Under the pieces are notes generated by a model, which was not told where the DNA came from, did no database searches, and saw nothing but the letters and a program-made list of their open reading frames with translations. From Dipteronia dyeriana (taxonomy: Eukaryota > Streptophyta > Magnoliopsida > Sapindales > Sapindaceae): a stretch of 64,000 nucleotides of DNA. Shown in pieces: positions 22,840 through 33,278 of this stretch (position 1 is the stretch's first letter; each line of letters opens with the position of its first letter). The DNA lies in contig CM065296.1 in NCBI GenBank assembly GCA_032871835.1, forward strand, positions 56,139,288 through 56,203,287, written 5' to 3'. Made by a program: the position numbers and the translations under genes.

Positions 22840-24585
22840 TGTTGATAATCAAAAATACTAATTGCATTGAAAAATTAGAACAAGTTAATTATTCTAAAAT
22901 CAGAATTACTAATGGAAACTAAAAAACATGAACTACATTGCCACCAAGGGAGACTTCCATACTAAAACTAAGAGTTAACTAAATTTAAGCCAATAACTAT
23001 TAATTCCATAATTATTCAGTTGACTTTTGAAATGAACATGATTCATTGGTGTATAAAACCAGGTTCGAAGTTTTCGAAGTGGGTGATCCCTAGCATACTT
23101 GGAAAGGCCTCTCATAATTGATGCAGTGGAACAAAAATAAAAGTATAAAACAAAACAGTAAAGAAGATAGAAAATGGGATAAAAGAGCTACCACAACTGA
23201 TATTATAATCGATCAACCTTTTGTTTGGATAGGAACAAACATCACACTCAAATAGCTTTGTGAAATTCACATAAAACTCAATTAAGGATCACTTATTTGA
23301 ATATACGGTGCAAATCTCTATTGCTACACTCTAATTCTTCTTCTTAAATCCAAACTGACACACAAGCATACCACATGTGGTCCAATACTCTCCCTTTCTC
23401 TTTTTTCTTTCTTCTCTTTAGCCTATAAAGCTCTCTCTCTCACCTTAAGTTTTCATCTCTCTCTCAATTTCTTAGATTCTATCTAGCCTATCTCTCATTT
23501 TTTCTGTTGCCAAACCTTTCCTATCAAACCCACGGAGGATCTTATATAAGAAACCTGGAACAAAACTCATTCAACCTTAAACCTAACATTAGCTACACAA
23601 GATTGAATTTTTCAATGAAACCTAATTCTGGGTACTTTTGAAAAACTCAAACCACCGACAAAATATAACAAAAAACCCCTCCAACCAAAATCACAATTCA
23701 TAAATTTTCTCATCAAGAGTGAACAATAACAAAAACAGATATTTTCCACAACTATAAAAATCAGATCTTGAAACAAAAACAAAAAACAGGATCATGGTAC
23801 AACAAACAACAAGAGAAATGTGTATACAAACAATTCACATAAATATATTTAGCCGAAACTCACATGTCAAAGATGGAGCGAAATAAGATTCTCTTCAATA
23901 AGCATATGGTTCCTCTCTTCCTCCCTTATCTCTCACGATTCTGTGTCCTCCACTTTTGTATATATATTTTTTTCCTTTCTCCCTTATCGGATTGTCCACC
24001 GCCTGAATTGTAATCATTATATTGTGCAAATTTTTCTACCTTTCACATTACAATATATTTCTTCCTGTCTAACGTCACGAGTCTATCTCTGCTTTTCTAA
24101 TTTATTAATTTTTTTTTAATCCTTCTTCATTATCATACGACTTAGTTGGACGTTGGAGTGAAATTAATTTATTTCTTGCTTTTACTTTACAGGTGTCATT
24201 GTATATTCAAGCCACCAAGTTATATGAGAAATTTGAGTTCTGTCCCTATATTATTTATTATTCATTTTTAACTTATCAAATGTATAGAAGATTATATTCT
24301 CATCCCTATCTAATTTGACAACTTTAAAAAATTATATCTCGATATTCGTAATTTTACATCGAAAGAAATTAAAAGAAAAAAGAGGCAGTTAAATTGAATG
24401 TATAAACTTCAAGGAACATTTCTATAATTTTACATTTAAATAAATTAAAAGGAAATAAATAGGGATCATAATTCCACCGTACAACTCATGCTTTTTATGT
24501 AGTTAATAGATATGATGTCAAACACTCATTTTATGCATCTCATTCATGTGTGTATTCCATTTATAATTCGTATCCGTTTTGTTTT
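22840..24585. other. Unassigned AT-rich interval; possible decayed antisense LTR from 23128
   Basis: No ORF of note. At 23116-23128 'gcctctcataattgatgcag' resembles a decayed antisense Copia primer site (expected CTCTGATACCAAT) followed by TGATGCAG, a plausible LTR end. CT-rich tracts occur at 23380-23480. I cannot find the other end. Confidence 0.3.
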
Positions 24586-25156
24586 TGTTACGAACTAGCT
24601 CAAGCTACCTAGCCCAACAAGCATAAAAAAATGGATAGGCAGTTTTATGGATATATATATCAGTTGAATAAACTAATATAAAAAAACACACAAGGCACAC
24701 AAATATATACACAGTATGTGTATTGGATGAATGATGCACAGAAAGCATATTGTGCGTGCATGGGAGGTCAAGGCATGTATGTGTGGCTGTGAAGTCTCAT
24801 ATTCTAGTTTGTGGATTTTGTACAATGCAAGGTATGTGTGTGTTATGCAATTTAAAGACAGTGTGTGCAAAATAGAACAAATGCATGTGTGCTACTTGTA
24901 TGTAAACAGAGAACAAAATACAGAGAAGATAAACACAAATAGATGTGGAGAAAATCCATAGAATTTTCTCCCCACCAATAATCAAAGTGTGGGTAAATTG
25001 CATTGTGATCATAGGGGACTTTCCGATCGTATGATCGTCCTCCGACCTGTGATACAGTTCCAAGTGTTAAATCTCGCTTCCGCTGGAATTCGGATTTCCG
25101 TATAGTGAATGGTAATGATCCGAATTCGTTTATGTTTATTTCGAATTTTATTTTCA
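24586..25156 (+). repeat. 5' LTR of element C
   Basis: Starts near TGTTACGAAC and ends ATTTTCA, followed by the primer site. Paired with 29087-29708. Confidence 0.65.
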
Positions 25157-25157
25157 T

Positions 25158-25168
25158 TGGTATCAGAC
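25158..25168 (+). other. Primer-binding site of element C
   Basis: TGGTATCAGAC, one base off the tRNA-Met consensus at its last position, two bases after the LTR. Confidence 0.7.
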
Positions 25169-25756
25169 AATGATTGGACTATATTCTGGTAGAAATTCCA
25201 TGTTTAGGAATTGTCATTCACGTTTTGAATGCTTCACAATTCGATAATGGCATAACACTACACACTTGTTATGTGACTATATGTTATGGATTTTCTTGCC
25301 ATGTGTTAACTTCAAAATTGAGAAATTTTGAACAATTAAAATTTGAAACCCGTGACTGTTATGGGGTTTGAATTTCATTATCATTTGTTTATTTCTCTGC
25401 GATCATAGTACCATTAGATAGGACCTTTAGAGAGATTTCCAACTATAGGTCATTTAGATAGAACCTTTCGAGAGATTTCCAACGATAGGTCATTTGCATA
25501 ACTTGGATTAGAAATGACGAAGAAAAACGATTTCAAAATTTCATGTAGAAGATTAAAATTCTGAAAAACTGTTTGAGGTTGAATGTGAGCGAAGAACATG
25601 AAGAACATGCCACGCACGTATTAACGGAGAGTGTGTTTCACCCCAAACCTAAACGTCGTTATTAAGGGCACAATTGGAATAAACATTAAATTTAGAGTTG
25701 GATGGTGGTGGTCCTATGATTGGGAAAGTCTGGGATGGTGGCACGTGCGTCTCACT

Positions 25757-26340
25757 CTCTGATACCACTTGACGCAGAACAGGAGTAAAAAGGGGTTACC
25801 AACGTAAGCCTTGAGAACACAAAAATTGGAATCCACCAGGAAAGATATCAAAATTCAACAAAACTTGTATTGTTTTTCTCAAAACAAAGAACAAGAGGTT
25901 TAAATAATCTCTACAAACCCTAACTAAAACTAAAAAGACCAAATTGGACATTCACTAAACAAATAAAAGGTAAAACAAAAAAAAAACTTCAAATGCCCGA
26001 CAACCTACCTTAGTCAGCTATTTTGAGGGTGAAAATGACCTCAACCAGGGAATTTGGAATGCTACGACTTAGATTGCCAAAATCCCTTTCTGAAAACATA
26101 TTATAATAGGCAATCAGACAACCGAGCTAAAAGTTATGCTCTTTTCTGTAAACCAGCTCTTTTAGCCGTGTCTATTTCTCTCTTTGCCAATTTTCTATCT
26201 AACTCTTCTTCAAACTCCAAATCAAATTGTCCTACATCAGGTATTTTCTTTTCGAATCTCATCTTTTGTGGACAATAGATAAGCAAAAATATACCATCCA
26301 ATAGGAAACTGTAAAGCACACTTTGAGTAAAGTTAGATTA
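25757..26340 (-). repeat. Antisense Copia primer site and LTR-like sequence inside element C
   Basis: CTCTGATACCA at 25757-25767 is the exact reverse complement of the tRNA-Met primer site, followed two bases later by TGACGCAGAAC (25770), the expected form of an antisense LTR end. This suggests a second, inverted element inserted in C. Its far end is not clear and 26340 is only where C-type coding similarity may resume. Confidence 0.4.
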
Positions 26341-26354
26341 TTAGAGACAAGATG

Positions 26355-26452
26355 TATATGTGTTAGAACAATTTTTGGAGTTTAGTACATATAAACTGGG
26401 TTTGCATGGTAGCCTAAATTTGTACTCCATGTTGTTCTAATATACACTTGAG
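26355..26452. repeat. Hairpin of ~98 bp
   Basis: 'tgttagaacaattttt.ggagtttagtac' pairs with 'gtactccatgttgttctaata' across a ~45 bp loop. May be a remnant of a small foldback or MITE. Confidence 0.45.
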
Positions 26453-26639
26453 ATTAATTGGTTTTAGTGTCCGCGATTATCCTCATTGATTCGGGTTATC
26501 GTTAATGATCATGATGGTTGTATGAATATTAATTTGGTAAATCATATTCATATGGTACTTGATAGTTGCCTAATGGTTTTATAGTATTATACGTCAGTAG
26601 AGACGGTTATAATTTTGTTTGTTTTTCAATCATTACAAT

Positions 26640-27560
26640 GGCAATGGTACTGATATTTTGGCATGCTATGTTAAGTCATGTTGGACTAGATAGAATGAGT
26701 ATATCAGTCAAAGAGGACTAATTGGACTCATTTATCTTAAAGGTAATGCAAATTATCTAACAAGAAAAACAACTAGAAAACCATTTAATAAGGAACTAGA
26801 TTAGGAATTCCATTGCAACTAATTCATAATTACATTTGTAATTGAATGTGTGTAAAGACTATGTTGAAATTTCATATCTAGTTACATTCATTAATATCTT
26901 TAGACGTCTCGGTCATATCTAATTGATCTCTCATAAATCGAAAGCATTCAATTGCATTCAGATTGTTTGGTTGAGGATCATATTAGATGATAAACCTTTT
27001 GAGTTTTAAAGAATAAACAGAGTACGTAAATATCTTTTTGAACGGTTCATGGAAATGTTTAGTAAGAAAGATATAAAAAGATATTTATTTATTCGTAAGA
27101 CTCCGTAACAAAATAGTGTAGCAAAAAGAAGGAATTAAATACTGTTGGAAATGGTTAAGTCTGTGATGGCGCAAGTGAATTATTTAGTATCTTACTAGAA
27201 GATATGTTAATTGGTGCCTACTTACTTAATCATGTTCCATTTGATCAAACACTTCTACACCATATGAATTCTAGACAGGTAGGTAGTCTGGTCTAACTAA
27301 TCTACAACCCTGGGGTATGCAGATTATGTTTATAATCCATCTCATAGAAATGAGAAATTAGATGCAAGAAGAGAGGTTGTATCTTTGTTTGATACTTTGT
27401 GTATTCCAAAGGATTAAATAAATGATGGTGTATAATTAGATGGAAGTGTGACTGAATTTAAATCACGAGATGTCATTATTAGAGAATGAATTTCTTAGTA
27501 GAACTGAATTTAATATAGATATCTAACTTTTTAGAATTAGATGATCTGTGTTAATATGCG
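26640..27560 (+). pseudogene. Copia gag-preintegrase / integrase debris of element C
   Basis: Short stretches in shifting frames match the Copia order: HAMLSHVGLDRMS near 26660-26700 (the HxxxLGH zinc region of the pre-integrase domain), SVAKRRN and LLEMVKSVM near 27115-27165 (around the integrase catalytic Glu; Glu here is Lys), and a linker of the form 'PWGYA..HNPSHRNEKLDARR' broken over 27310-27390, then DGSVTEFKSRDVI near 27440-27475. Many stops and frameshifts. No reverse transcriptase motif was found after it. Confidence 0.6.
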
Positions 27561-28035
27561 AGTGATGGTAAATTAAAATTTAACTTGATCCTCCATCCCT
27601 AGTGGGAGTGGAATCCTAAATGGATCTTTTATCCCTAGTAGGAGTGAAACAGCTGTTAAATCAGCCACTGTAATAATTTACTAACTTGTGAACATAATCA
27701 CAAAATTATCCCATGTCATCTTTCAGAGATTAAAAGGGAAGTTTTGATGATTACTTTGCTTGACAGTGATGAGCCAAAGATTTTAGAATTGAACTATCAC
27801 TACTATCTACTAAGCGAAATAGAAATGCATGCTACAAGGCCAAATAGAAATTATGCTACAAGATTGGTAAATGTATACCAATATAATCCAAGATTGAGAG
27901 GATTATGATATAACTTTAATAATAAGGAAATTTACCATTAATGCTATCATAATTATACACATAATGTAATAAAAATATGTCGTCAAGTTGAAACCAGTAT
28001 TCTTACACGTGTGGTCACCTTAGTTTCTGAGATGA

Positions 28036-28120
<85 letters not shown>
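28036..28120. repeat. (CA)n-(TA)n compound microsatellite
   Basis: About 50 bp of AC repeats run directly into ~32 bp of AT repeats. Confidence 0.95.
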
Positions 28121-28122
<2 letters not shown>

Positions 28123-29086
28123 TCGCCGAGCTAGTATATATGATTATATCGCCTTGACTTTGTCAAGATAAGGTTCACAATAAATATGCTAATATTTTTT
28201 AGAACCGATCATGATAGACCCTATCATTGATATCTGATTCAAGCCAAATGTGAGATCTTAATGTGGAGCTAGAGAGAGACGAGCTTTTAAGAACTCAGGT
28301 TAGTCACGAGAGTTGTGACTAGACTAAGATATATACAGTGAATAATATAAAGACATGTGCATTCTTATTTAGAATGAAATTCACTGTAACATGTGTTTCA
28401 TACCACGTGTGCTATTTTTGACCGATGTGGAAAATGAGAGAATGAATCCTTGCTTCCTCATTATGTAAGTTTCACTGAAGTTTTACGTTAACTTCAAACA
28501 GTGTCCTTATGACCATTCACTTTATCTTGAAGTGACAAGATAATGTTAGCACCTTTAGCGTGTTATTTCGAAGGCTATGATAATTCAGCCTATGGGGCAT
28601 GTCTAGGGTAGCAGTTGTTCTAAAGACGGACATATAGAGATGAATTGAGAGGATTTAATGAATTTTTATCTGACTTATGTATTCACTGGTTGGCCAATTG
28701 TATTTGTTAAAATTGTGAATACATGAAATGTGATAAAGTCAAGCATAGCTTTTGAGGGATTAAGTATGCTTTAGACTGCTAAAAATTATTAATTAAATCT
28801 AGGATATAATAATAAACAATATTATCTCTTGTAAATAGAGAATTTACATTTGAGATTGCTAGCTCCCTTTTATATTATTGATTTTTTATAGGTAACACGT
28901 TGCATTTACCAGTATGAACACTTTTGATAATGATGATAATATTTGTTTTTAAATGTTTAAAGGCTCATATGTATATATCACATCTTATACCATTTAGGGA
29001 GTGACAGATATTGATTAAAAATTGTGCACCCATGATAGGCTTGTGGTAACTTAACTGTGTTGGCCCCACTTGTGCGAATGAAAAAT

Positions 29087-29708
29087 GTTAGTATATTTGG
29101 GTATGGGTTAGAGACCCATTATACACCCAAGTGGGCCAAGCCCAAGCCACCTAGACCAACAAGCATATAAAATTGGATGGGCAGTTGCAGTTTTATGAGT
29201 GGATATATATATATATATCAATTGAAGAAAATGACAAAAAAAACACACAAGACACACAAATATATACACAGTACGTGTATTGGATGAATGATGCATGGAA
29301 AGCATTGTGTGCGTGCATGGGAGGTCAAGGCATTTATTTGTGGCTGTGAAGTCTCATATTCTAGTGTGTGGATTTTGTACAATGCAAGGCATGTGTGTGC
29401 TATGCAATGTGAAAACAGTGCGTGAAAAATAGAACAAGTGCATGCGTGCTACTTGTAAATAAACAGAGAACAAAATACAGAGAAGATAAACATAAATAGA
29501 TGTGGAGAAAATCTGTAGAATTTTCTCCCGCCTATAATCAAAGTGTGGGTAAATTGCATTGTGATCAGATGGGATTTTCCGATCATGTGATCGTCCTCCG
29601 ACCGATGATACAGTTTCAAGTGTTCGATCTCGCTTCCGCGGGAGAGTTCAGATTTCGATGGTGAACGGTAATCCAAATTCGTTTTTATTTATACCGAATT
29701 TATTTTCA
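29087..29708 (+). repeat. 3' LTR of element C
   Basis: Starts TGTTAGTATATTTGGG, ends TTTATTTTCA. Same order of blocks as 24586-25156. Confidence 0.65.
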
Positions 29709-30044
29709 CAAACATGTTCTTGCATTTAACAATTAATTAGAGTAAGACCTAATTAAGAGAAATTGATTCATGAATAATAAAAAATAAATACCATATTTTA
29801 GAGTTTGTATGATATTTATATTATCTTGGTTATTAATAGTTCATATTATCAAATCTAGTAAATGTCATATGCTAGGTTATAATATGAGATACAAGCATTG
29901 ACGTAAGTACCATAAACTTTGCATACAATCTATCAGAGAATCAATACAACTTGAGTGGGATGCCAAGACCTTATTATAAATATCTTCGTCATATTTATTG
30001 GAATTTTATCTTATTAACATCTATGGATTGAAGGATTGCTCAAT
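29709..30044. other. Unassigned AT-rich interval
   Basis: No ORF, repeat or motif recognised up to the left TSD of the hAT element. Confidence 0.5.
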
Positions 30045-30052
30045 GATGGATA

Positions 30053-31055
30053 CAGAGGAGAATTTAGGGAGGGCCTCATAGGGGCCATGGCCCCCCAAAC
30101 ATTTTTTTTTCTTTTCAAAATTTTCAATTTTGTGATTTTTATGTTATGTTATATATAAAAATACACACAAGTGGATCCTTCTGTCAACTGTATGCTTTGG
30201 TTTTTAATGTTTTGTTTTTATGAAATACATAAAACCTACCTAAATAGGTTAGTTTTAAATTAAAATTATTATTATTATAATAAATAAATAAATAAATATC
30301 CAATTTTATCCTTTTTAACTGGAGTAGAAAATATATTCAGTTTAGGATTTGGTTTCACCATACCTCATGACTAGTCTAACCTATGTATATAATTATTTAT
30401 TTTTATTTTTTCATTTTTTTTCACTAAAGCAATTTCATTCCAGCTGAAATTACTTTCTTCTTATTCTTTGGTTTATTTATCTGAACAATTTCAAGTACGA
30501 TATTACAAATTATAGTAATACTACAATCCCATTTTTTTCATCCCAACATATATGACACTTGAAATGTCAAATGGTGAGTAAATACATATGGTAGGATAGA
30601 TAAAACATCATTACTGTGTATCCACTCAAAATTTGACACCTCACATGCCACATGTGTTGGGATGAAAAATATGGGATTTTAGGTTAGATAATTATCAGTA
30701 TTCTACAAATAATAAATATAATAGATATCTGATTTTCAGATGAGAAAGCCATCACCAATTGATGTATTTTTCAAAAGAATTGAAACTTCAAAAGCTAGTT
30801 CATCGTCATCAATTTCTAATATTAATATTTCAGCTTCTGAAAAGCAATCAAAGGTATTTCTAACAAATGTGTGATCTAGGATTACTTCGACAAATATGAG
30901 ATTATCGCGTCAATGAATGTGATGAAATTCGTTGAGCTTATATTAACGTCAATCCATTTCAACCCATTCTTAACCATTATATTTGTCTAGCATCAAATTG
31001 AATATATATAAAAAAAAATTGCACCCACAAAGCCAAAATTCTGACTTTGCCTCGG
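30053..31055 (+). mobile_element. hAT element remnant (1003 bp) with perfect 8 bp TSD
   Basis: Flanked by GATGGATA at 30045-30052 and 31056-31063. Left end CAGAGGAGAATTTAGGG; right end, reverse-complemented, CCGAGGCAAAGTCAGAA, i.e. short imperfect inverted ends of the C(A/C)GAGG type. The subterminal 'ggggccatggccccc' block near 30086 is common in plant hAT elements. Holds one short exon-like frame (30740-30874) and no transposase core, so it is an internally deleted derivative. Confidence 0.75.
30740..30874 (+). pseudogene. N-terminal exon fragment of a hAT transposase
   Basis: ATG follows a TTTTCAG acceptor. The 44-residue frame MRKPSPIDVFFKRIETSKAS then a Ser-rich run matches the start of plant hAT proteins of the TTF/zinc-finger type, which begin with a 'FFKR' motif and a serine-rich tail. 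It ends at a stop at 30872-30874; the rest of the gene has been deleted. Confidence 0.55.
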
Positions 31056-31108
31056 GATGGATAGGAGGTCCTATCCAGTATTTTACTTATAATTTTCCCT
31101 TATTATTT

Positions 31109-31350
31109 GTTAGTTTAATTTTCGGTTTCAAATCAAATCAATCCCCATTTGTGTGGGTGTCTATGAGGAATCCTTTTTGGACTAAAAAAATAGCCTTTGT
31201 TTTTTTAGTTTAGTTAGGTAAAGGGCCGGATTGCTGGTGTTTTTGTTTTTGTTAGTTTAATTTTCGGTTTCAAATCAAATCAATCCCCATTTGTGTTGGT
31301 GTCCGTGAGGAATACTTTTTGGATTAAAAAAAAAAGAGCCTTTGTTTTTT
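31109..31350. repeat. 142 bp tandem duplication, second copy split by a MITE
   Basis: Copy 1 is 31109-31250. Copy 2 starts at 31251 ('gttagtttaattttcggtt') and is interrupted at 31350; its tail 'tagtttagttaggtaaaggg' resumes after the MITE at ~32604. Confidence 0.85.
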
Positions 31351-31659
31351 GGGTTAATATCATCTGGATCCCTATGTTATGCTGAAAGATCAATTATTTA
31401 AACAAATTTTATTTTTTAGCAAAATTTCCCCTAACTTTTGAAATGTATATCAAATAGGTTCATCCGTCAATCAAATGTTAGTCCACGTTAATGACTTGAG
31501 GGTCATTTGTGTCATTTCATTTATAATGAATTAAGTTGTACACGTGTCAATACCAAATAATATATAATTTTTAACATAAATTAAACAATACAAAATAGAT
31601 AATAAAATTTTAAAATAAAAGAAAAAAAACAAAAAAAAATCACAATCACACATCCTTAT

Positions 31660-31703
<44 letters not shown>

Positions 31704-32593
31704 TCTACTTCACCATCTTTCTCTCTGTTTCAACATCAAATCGCGTAGAGCGATTTGATGTCAACATCTCTCTTCTGCTCCGTTGATGCAATCTCTCTCT
31801 CTTCTGCTTCAATAGACGGTGGAGAGATCTGCTTTGTTGAGTGATTTGCATTGTTGTACGGAAGAGCAATCTACTCCGTCTCTCGATCGTGTGGAGGAGC
31901 TGTGTTGTGCTCCGGAGCTCACCGGACGAGCTTGATCTCATCTGAGATGGAGCACACAAATCATGCTCCATCTGATATGGTTCATGGTTGAGGAAGATTG
32001 GTTGATAAAGATTGGTAATTGTGTGTGGGTGTGGGTCAGTCGGCGTAAGTGTTAGCATATCGTGGTGTGTGGATGTGGGTTTTCTAGAACTTCATTGTTA
32101 TTTTTTGATTTTGGGTGGGGGTTGTGTGTTTGTTTTTTATTTTCTAGGTTTATGAAAATAGTTGTTTGAAGATTTGGAGATGTTGATGTTGTAGATGAAA
32201 TTTGGAAAATCAAACAAGTGTATGGAATTTGGGGAATTTTATTGTGGTTGGATTGATTTTGCAGATGAACCGGTGATAGTGGAGATCCAAATCTCCAATC
32301 CAATTTATTTAATTTTCATTTTTTTCCTTTTTGTTTTTTTGTGAAATTTCTTTTATTTTGTTTTTAAAAAGAAAATAAATCAAGGGGTAAAATAGTTATT
32401 TTATCCATTAATACGTAATACAGGGGCAAAAATGATAATATACATTTTTTATAACGTGTGACCGTTAAAAAAAAGGTCAGAATGACCTATTTGCTATATT
32501 TTTCAAAAGTCGGGGAAAAGTTTGCTAGAAAAACAAACTTGTTTAAATAATTGCTCTTTCAACATAACATAGGGACCCAGATGATATTAACCC
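31351..32593. mobile_element. MULE-type non-autonomous element (1243 bp) with ~115 bp TIRs
   Basis: Left arm starts GGGTTAATATCATCTGG; the right arm is its reverse complement ending at 32593. Arms match over ~115 bp (31351-31465 and ~32479-32593). Flanks TTGTTTTTT (31342-31350) and TTATTTTTT (32594-32602) agree at 8 of 9 positions, the TSD length of Mutator elements. The interior (31660-32050) is much less AT-rich, begins with a (CT)n tract and looks like the 5' leader of a gene, so this may be a Pack-MULE. No transposase. Confidence 0.75.
31665..31695. repeat. (CT)n tract inside the MULE-type element
   Basis: About 15 CT repeats followed by further CT-rich DNA, typical of plant 5' leaders. 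Confidence 0.9.
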
Positions 32594-32639
32594 TTATTTT
32601 TTTAGTTTAGTTAGGTAAAGGGCCGGGTTGATTTTTATA

Positions 32640-33278
32640 TTTTTAGAAACCAAAAACACTAGCAGTAATAGAAAACGATAATTTGGAAATTCTTTTTTAT
32701 ATTATAATATGTATTTAGTGAAATAGTATTGAAAACATATGTTTTGATCTCTAGTGCTTGACAACAACAAAATTTAGTCCAAATTTCAACCCAAATGATG
32801 TGGTAGGTGGTTTTTTCATTAACATCATCATCCCATATTTTTTGTGATGATGACAAAATTTGAGATAATTATTTGAATTATATAGCATTACTGTTTTTTG
32901 ATATATTGAGAGAGTAACATGTAATGTTGTTTGTAGTTTATATATATATATATATATATACATTACAAATGTTAAGAAAAATATATTGGTAATATATATA
33001 TTATTCTACCATATGGGAAAATATTTATGGGTAAATAGAGCTTCTTTAAATAATTTTTATTATTTCTTAATTGAAATATTGTTTACTATCAAAGTAAAAC
33101 ACAATAATTGTTTTTTATTAAAAAATATAACAAATGTTTTCAGTTTTGTTGTACACTCTGGCTTTCATTTAGAAAACTGATTTCCCTGTTTTCAAAACAA
33201 TTTAACTCAAAAACATTAACGAATGAATTTCCATGCATTTCATCACCTCGAAAAACGGAAAACATGTTTTGAAAATAT
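32640..33278. other. Unassigned AT-rich interval
   Basis: Contains a (TA)n run near 32939-32960. No gene or element recognised. Confidence 0.5.

Larger units (their letters stand above)
24586..29708 (+). mobile_element. Element C: old Copia element with two LTRs and decayed pol
   Basis: Direct repeats 24586-25156 and 29087-29708 share the stretch from 'caacaagcata' through 'attttctcc', 'gggtaaattgcattgtgatca', 'gatcgtcctccgacc' to an end in TTTTCA. After the left copy comes TGGTATCAGAC, a primer site. Integrase-region debris lies at ~26640-27560. The left LTR lacks ~45 bp near its start compared with the right one. No matching 5 bp TSD could be read, so the exact start is uncertain. Confidence 0.7.

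Noticed and set aside
31705..32303. Minus-strand ORFs of 117 and 83 codons
   Set aside because: Inside the MULE-type MITE; the plus strand looks like a leader sequence and neither ORF resembles a known protein.
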